This document shows, in pieces, positions 6,893 to 10,479 of a stretch of DNA of 10,479 nucleotides. A program made the position numbers and the translations under genes. The notes beneath the pieces are model-generated. The model made no database searches, was not told the origin of the DNA, and saw only the letters and a program-made list of their open reading frames with translations. Origin of the DNA: Bacteroidota bacterium (GTDB lineage Bacteria > Bacteroidota > Ignavibacteria > Kapaibacteriales > UBA2268); NCBI GenBank assembly GCA_022708005.1, contig JAKIZN010000033.1:1-10479 (forward strand), given 5' to 3'. Position 1 is the stretch's first letter. Every line of letters starts with the position of its first letter.

Positions 6893-7552
6893 ATGAAAGA
6901 GAAGAAATTGAAGGAAATTATTGCTGAGGGAGAATCGAGCCTTCTCGAGTTCAAGCGCAAAGCGACTACGCCCACAAAAATAGCAAAAGAATTAGCCGCG
7001 TTGGCTAATACAAAAGGCGGCTTGCTTATCATAGGGGTTGATGATGATGGCACCATTGTCGGTGTGCGAAGCGAAAAAGCAGAGGTAGATATAGTCGAGC
7101 AGGCATGTGGCTTTTATGTTTTTCCGCCGATTGAGCCTAAAATTGAAATAGTCGATTGCAAGGACAAAGATCTTGTGGTCGTCGGCATAGAGGAAAGTCG
7201 CCGAAAGCCGCATTTGGTGGAAGTAGAAGAGCCAGACACCAAAAAGATTGTAAAGCGGGCATATATCAGGCTTGCGGACAAATCTGTGATTGCCAGCAAA
7301 GAAATGTATAGGCTGATGAACTCGCAAGCCAGCGGCGCTCCGCTGAAAATTAGCATCGGCGATAGAGAAAAGCGATTATTCGCCTATCTTGAGAAAAATG
7401 AAAAGATTACCGTGAGAGAGTTTGCGACTATTGTTAATATCTCGCGCCGACGAGCAGAAAAAATACTAATTGACCTTGTCAGAGCAAATGTAATATTAAT
7501 ACACAACGACACTTCCAATGATTATTTTTCGCTTGCTCCAAATGTGAAATAG
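6893..7552 (+). CDS. AlbA_2-domain protein with C-terminal winged helix
   Basis: A 219-residue predicted DNA- or RNA-binding protein. Residues 8-145 form an AlbA_2 (Schlafen-type) domain: EIIAEGESSLLEFKRK (8-23), ELAALANTKGGLLIIGVDDD (33-52) with GTIVGV after it, VVVGIEESRRKPH (95-107) and the closing AYIRLADKSVIASKEMYRL (123-141). Residues 157-214 form a winged helix-turn-helix with KITVREFATIVNISRRRAEK as the recognition part. Many AlbA_2 proteins carry an extra ATPase-like C-terminal half (about 400-500 residues). This one is the short form. The likely role is transcriptional regulation, but no target can be inferred from neighbours. An in-frame TTG at 6887 would add only two residues; ATG at 6893 is chosen as the ordinary codon. 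The frame ends 73 bases before the DsrE gene, which has its own promoter-like box. Confidence 0.85.
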   Translation: MKEKKLKEIIAEGESSLLEFKRKATTPTKIAKELAALANTKGGLLIIGVDDDGTIVGVRSEKAEVDIVEQACGFYVFPPIEPKIEIVDCKDKDLVVVGIEESRRKPHLVEVEEPDTKKIVKRAYIRLADKSVIASKEMYRLMNSQASGAPLKISIGDREKRLFAYLEKNEKITVREFATIVNISRRRAEKILIDLVRANVILIHNDTSNDYFSLAPNVK

Positions 7553-7587
7553 CTGTATTATAATAATTTAAATCGCACTTCGTAAAT

Positions 7588-7595
7588 TACATTTG
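7588..7595 (+). promoter_or_regulatory. Putative -7 box (TACATTTG) of the DsrE gene
   Basis: TACATTTG fits TAnnTTTG and ends 30 nt before the ATG at 7626, the same distance as in the CotH-kinase gene. No TTG-type -33 element stands at the expected place, so only half of the promoter is supported. Confidence 0.4.
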
Positions 7596-7615
7596 AATTA
7601 TTAATTGCGTGATTT

Positions 7616-7620
7616 GAGGA
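7616..7620 (+). promoter_or_regulatory. Ribosome binding site that fixes the DsrE start
   Basis: GAGGA, 5 nt before the ATG at 7626. The frame is open back to a TTG at 7605, which would add seven residues and place this motif inside the gene, so the ATG is the start. Confidence 0.65.
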
Positions 7621-7625
7621 ATATA

Positions 7626-7946
7626 ATGAAAATTGGAATTATTATTGAAACGAAGGAACATGAAAAGGCGTGGAACGCTTTTAGATTTGCAGTAAATGCT
7701 ATAAAGCACTCTCATGAAGTCAAAGTGTTCCTTATGGGAGAGGCTGTGGAATGCGAAGGGCTAACCCACGATAAATATAATGTCGACCAGCAGTTACGAA
7801 AATTTATTGAGATTGGCGGCGAACTGCTTGCCTGCGGCACTTGCCTAAAATCGCGGCAATTAGATTCCGCTACATCTTGCCCTATTTCTACAATGGATGA
7901 TTGCCTCGAAATGGTGCTATGGGCAGATAAGACCGTTACATTTTAA
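7626..7946 (+). CDS. DsrE-family protein
   Basis: A 106-residue soluble protein with the DsrE/TusD-like alpha/beta fold: an opening strand MKIGIIIET, helix AWNAFRFAVNAI, strand HEVKVFLMGEAVEC (30-43), helix VDQQLRKFIEIGG, strand and Cys motif ELLACGTCLKSR (66-77), and a closing hydrophobic strand DKTVTF. Cys70 lies where DsrE relatives carry their sulfur-handling cysteine, and Cys73 makes a CxxC pair. Cys43, Cys85 and Cys93 are also present. Family members take part in sulfur relay, or are of unknown function. No dsrF, dsrH/tusB, tusA or rhodanese neighbour is present, so a sulfur-transfer role is only inferred. It is probably monocistronic, since a long repeat-filled gap follows. No convincing terminator was seen after it. 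Confidence 0.82.
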   Translation: MKIGIIIETKEHEKAWNAFRFAVNAIKHSHEVKVFLMGEAVECEGLTHDKYNVDQQLRKFIEIGGELLACGTCLKSRQLDSATSCPISTMDDCLEMVLWADKTVTF

Positions 7947-7995
7947 GAAATAGTTTTAAGATGGGGCTGGCTGTAAGGTAAGTTTATCTTTCTTT

Positions 7996-8056
7996 AGATG
8001 TCCTACATCTTTTGTCTGAATCATGATTTTCTGGATTAAAGGATTAGCAAGATTAT
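7996..8056 (+). repeat. Small hairpin plus dispersed-repeat-like AT-rich segment
   Basis: AGATGT-CCT-ACATCT (7996-8010) is a 6-bp hairpin with a 3-nt loop, and reads as P4 with its middle removed. It is followed by TCTGAATCATGATTTTCTGG (8015-8034), containing the palindrome AATCATGATT (8019-8028), then GATTAAAGGATTAGCAAGAT. From memory, this CTGAATCATGATTTTC...GATTAAAGGATT string recurs as a dispersed repeat in many unrelated bacteria. That is recollection, not a search result. Confidence 0.5.
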
Positions 8057-8105
8057 TTTTATTCTAAATTATTCATTATAAATTCTAACTGACTATGTCT
8101 TTAGG

Positions 8106-8125
8106 CAATGGGGCATGCCCCATTG
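8106..8125. repeat. Perfect 20-bp palindrome
   Basis: CAATGGGGCA followed directly by its exact inverse TGCCCCATTG, with no spacer, 5 nt before copy C begins. It could be a protein-binding site, or another mobile module of the same patchwork. Confidence 0.7.
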
Positions 8126-8129
8126 TCTA

Positions 8130-8403
8130 TTCGCGGTTCTCCAGATGCCCTACAGCTTCGAGGTGTAGGACATCTTAAAGCCAAATTATAACGAACCCGA
8201 AGGGTTCAAATGTTTGTAGTAATGAATAATCGGAGATTTATACGGTTCCGTAGGAGTCGCATTGGTTTAACATTATACGGCTCCGTAGGAGTCGAATTAT
8301 ATTATGCAATCTTATTTTCTACAAACATCAAATCCCTTCGGGATTAAACCCAAATAATGCAGAAGAAACATTATTAGACAACCCCATCTGGAAAAACAGC
8401 GGA
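8130..8403 (+). repeat. Composite hairpin repeat, copy C (274 bp, MITE-like, full length)
   Basis: Ends: TTCGCGGTTCTCC (8130-8142) and the inverse of AAAAACAGCGGA (8392-8403), a worn version of the inverted ends of copy A. Order: P4 with two mismatches (8143-8175), P3 GAACCC-GAA-GGGTTC (8193-8207), ATGTTTGTAG (8210-8219), P2' CGGTTCC-GTA-GGAGTCG (8243-8259), P2 CGGCTCC-GTA-GGAGTCG (8278-8294), CTACAAACAT (8319-8328), P1 AATCCC-TTC-GGGATT (8331-8345), then the 27-nt flank module (8347-8373). The P2 period is 35 nt and the inter-arm distance 99 nt, exactly as in copy A, to which it is inverted. Confidence 0.87.
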
Positions 8404-8478
8404 TAGGCAATAGAAAAGTTCCCACCGCATCATTTAAATTCCAACCAAGCATTGCAATAACATTGCACTCTTTTACGT

Positions 8479-8486
8479 TACATTTT
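8479..8486 (+). promoter_or_regulatory. Near-match -7 box (TACATTTT) before the tricorn gene
   Basis: It differs from TAnnTTTG only in the last base and ends 33 nt before the ATG, the distance seen at the other genes. The rest of 8404-8519 is AT-rich, contains a short CATTGCA direct repeat (8450-8456 and 8462-8468), and shows no open frame of its own. Confidence 0.3.
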
Positions 8487-8519
8487 AATATATTATTCAT
8501 CAAAGTATAGGCTTTATCA

Positions 8520-10479
8520 ATGAGAAGACTTGTATTTATGCTCGTTTTGCTTGTTTGGGCTGTGCCGTATTCATTAGCAGCGCAAAACGAGACAAAACTA
8601 TTACGCTACCCAAATACTTCTAAAAGCGAACTTACTTTTAGCTATGCAGGGAACATTTACGTTGTTCCTATCACAGGCGGAATAGCCCGAAAACTGACTT
8701 CGTCAGCAGGTTTGGAGTATTTTCCACGATTTTCTCCCGATGGCAATACGATTGCTTTTCTTGGCGAATATGATGGAAACCCAGAAATTTATACTATTCC
8801 AAGCATTGGCGGAATGCCCAAAAGACTGACTTATTCTATGGATATGCCCGATATTTCGGAGCGACAAGGTCCAGCAAAAATAATTATGCAATGGACAAGC
8901 GACGGGCAAAACATACTTTATCGCTCAAGAGAAGAGAGCTGGAACGTGCTCACAGGCAAGTTATACCTTGTGCCATCAGGAGGCGGGCTGCCCAAAGATG
9001 TGCCCGTTGCTCGCGGCGGCTTTGCATCGCTATCGCCCGACGGCTCAAAAATGGCATTTAATAGGATTTTTAGAGAGTATAGGACTTGGAAACGCTATCG
9101 CGGCGGGCAAGCCGACGATATTTGGATATATGATTTGAAAACTAGAGAACTTGAGAATATCACTAATAATCCCGCTCAAGACATCATTCCTATGTGGACT
9201 GGTAATAAAATCTATTTCTTATCGGATAGAGATAAAACGATGAATCTTTTTTGCTATGATTTAACTACCAAGCAGACCAAAAAAGTTACCAATTTTTCTG
9301 AATATGACGTAAAATTTCCTTCATTGGGCAAAGAGCATATAGCATTTGAAAATGGTGGGGAAATATACACTTTAAAAGTAGAGAATGATTATCTGCAAAG
9401 GGTCGAAGTCATAGTTGCTGACGATAATAATGACTTTAGACCGGGCTTTGTAGATGTGAGAAAATATATAAATAATTTTGAAATTTCGCCTGATGGAGCG
9501 AATGCTTTATTCTCCGCTCGTGGCGATATATTCGTAGTGCCAGAAAAAGATGCAAACATCAGAAATTTAACTAATTCCAACGGCTCGCATGAGCGAAATC
9601 CCACTTGGTCGCCCGATGGGAAATGGATAGCTTATATCAGTGATGAAACTGGCGAAAATGAAATATATTTAATCAAACCCGACGGAACTGGAAAGACGCA
9701 ATTGACTAACGATGCTAAAAGCTATCGCTGGGAATTGCTGTGGTCGCCCGATAGCAAGAAAATTCTAAATTCGGACAAAGCGATGAGGCTATTTTATGTG
9801 GATATCGATACTAAGCAAACGACTGAGATTTTCAAGTCGAAGAGCTGGGAAATTCGTGATTTCCAATGGTCGCCCGATAGCCGTTGGGTAGCTTTCACCG
9901 ATAATGTGAATAATCAGCTATCGATGGTCTATCTCCACTCTATTGAAACTCGCAAAACAGTGCCCATAACGTCTGAATTTTTTGAGTCAAGCGGTGCGGA
10001 ATTTTCTGCCGATGGTAATTATTTATTCTTTAAATCCAAGAGGACATTTAATCCGACAATTGGCGAATTTGAATATAATTTTGTCTATAATAATTTAGAG
10101 AAAATATATGGCGTTACGCTAAAAAGCGATTTGAAAAGCCCATTAGTAAAGTTCGAGCAAACCGCAGATTCCAGCGAAGAACCAGCAGAGGAGCCAGCAG
10201 CTAAAAAGCGCAGCGGCGGCAAAGCAAAAGATATTAAAGATGCGGGTATGATGATTGATTTAGATGGTATTATGGATAGGATATTCGAGTTTCCAATGCC
10301 TGCGGGGACTTATTGGGGGCTAAGCGCCACAAAAGGTAAATTATATTATGTCCGCGCTAAAGATGCCACACCGCCAGCTTTATATAGCTTTGATTTTGAG
10401 ACGTTAGAAGAGGAAAAAATAGGGGACTTTAGCAATTACTCAATGTCTAGCGATTTCAAAAAAATATTAGTGCGAAGCG
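8520..10479 (+). CDS. Tricorn protease homologue (S41 family), N-terminal 653 residues, runs off right edge
   Basis: An exported peptidase of the tricorn type. Signal peptide: residues 1-21 (LVFMLVLLVWAVPYSLAA), cleavage near Ala20/Ala21 before QNE. Then two WD40-like propellers made of PD40 blades: SPDG at 72, 172, 323 and 364, SPDS at 409 and 451, SADG at 496. Tricorn-style stretches include DIIPMWTGNKIYFLSDRD (221-238), HIAFENGGEIYTL (273-285) and HERNPTWSPDGKWIAYISDE (357-376). A Glu/Pro/Ala- and Lys-rich linker (551-570) precedes the segment MMIDLDGIMDRI (577-588), typical of the region before the PDZ and catalytic parts. Family members are about 1050-1100 residues, so the PDZ domain and the catalytic Ser/His lie beyond the window. 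It probably degrades peptides in the periplasm or on the surface. The reading frame is uninterrupted. No Shine-Dalgarno motif is visible. Confidence 0.93.
   Translation, partial: MRRLVFMLVLLVWAVPYSLAAQNETKLLRYPNTSKSELTFSYAGNIYVVPITGGIARKLTSSAGLEYFPRFSPDGNTIAFLGEYDGNPEIYTIPSIGGMPKRLTYSMDMPDISERQGPAKIIMQWTSDGQNILYRSREESWNVLTGKLYLVPSGGGLPKDVPVARGGFASLSPDGSKMAFNRIFREYRTWKRYRGGQADDIWIYDLKTRELENITNNPAQDIIPMWTGNKIYFLSDRDKTMNLFCYDLTTKQTKKVTNFSEYDVKFPSLGKEHIAFENGGEIYTLKVENDYLQRVEVIVADDNNDFRPGFVDVRKYINNFEISPDGANALFSARGDIFVVPEKDANIRNLTNSNGSHERNPTWSPDGKWIAYISDETGENEIYLIKPDGTGKTQLTNDAKSYRWELLWSPDSKKILNSDKAMRLFYVDIDTKQTTEIFKSKSWEIRDFQWSPDSRWVAFTDNVNNQLSMVYLHSIETRKTVPITSEFFESSGAEFSADGNYLFFKSKRTFNPTIGEFEYNFVYNNLEKIYGVTLKSDLKSPLVKFEQTADSSEEPAEEPAAKKRSGGKAKDIKDAGMMIDLDGIMDRIFEFPMPAGTYWGLSATKGKLYYVRAKDATPPALYSFDFETLEEEKIGDFSNYSMSSDFKKILVRS

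Noticed and set aside
6992..7327. 111-codon minus-strand frame and similar frames inside icd, the CotH-kinase gene and the AlbA_2 gene
   Set aside because: They are frames opposite genes with strong domain evidence and lack start signals or motifs.
7605..7625. TTG start of the DsrE gene seven codons upstream
   Set aside because: The GAGGA motif at 7616-7620 is placed for the ATG at 7626, where the first beta strand of the domain begins.
8312..8503. 63-codon open frame on the minus strand
   Set aside because: It starts in tricorn leader DNA and runs back into the end of copy C; no homology is recognised and its sequence is explained by the repeat.

Overview
The window looks like chromosomal DNA from the Bacteroidota/Chlorobi/Ignavibacteria/Kapabacteria group. 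Three things point there: a large secreted protein with a C-terminal type IX secretion sorting domain, promoter boxes of the TAnnTTTG type in front of most genes, and a tricorn-like protease gene. Shine-Dalgarno motifs are clear in front of icd and the DsrE gene, which fits a basal member of the group (Ignavibacteria/Kapabacteria-like) better than typical Bacteroidia. The lineage is an inference, since no marker gene is complete enough to settle it.

Layout. On the minus strand, 1-1095 holds a two-gene operon: a class I SAM methyltransferase and, overlapping it by 4 bases, the 5' end of a xerD-type tyrosine recombinase that runs off the left edge. All other genes are on the plus strand: icd (1650-2915), a 1154-residue CotH-kinase/lamin-tail surface protein (3308-6772), a small AlbA_2/winged-helix regulator (6893-7552), a DsrE-family protein (7626-7946) and the first 653 codons of a tricorn protease homologue (8520 to the right edge). 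The genes do not form one pathway. They look like independent housekeeping or surface genes, most with their own promoter.

The unexpected content is between the genes. The three long gaps (1096-1649, 2916-3307, 7947-8519) each carry a copy of one composite repeat built from short hairpins with 3-nt loops. Copies A (1195-1467) and C (8130-8403) are about 273 bp long, have 12-13-bp inverted ends and resemble a MITE. Copy B (3007-3173) is a shortened core without those ends. Several arms differ between copies in ways that keep the pairing, and the central hairpins contain G:U-type changes that would pair only in RNA from one strand. Copies A and C also hold a 45-codon open frame, but its substitution pattern argues against a protein. 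This repeat family is the best candidate here for something poorly described. Further hairpins, a perfect 20-bp palindrome and an AT-rich dispersed-repeat-like segment lie in the same gaps.

No tRNA, rRNA, CRISPR array, complete insertion sequence or prophage gene was recognised.
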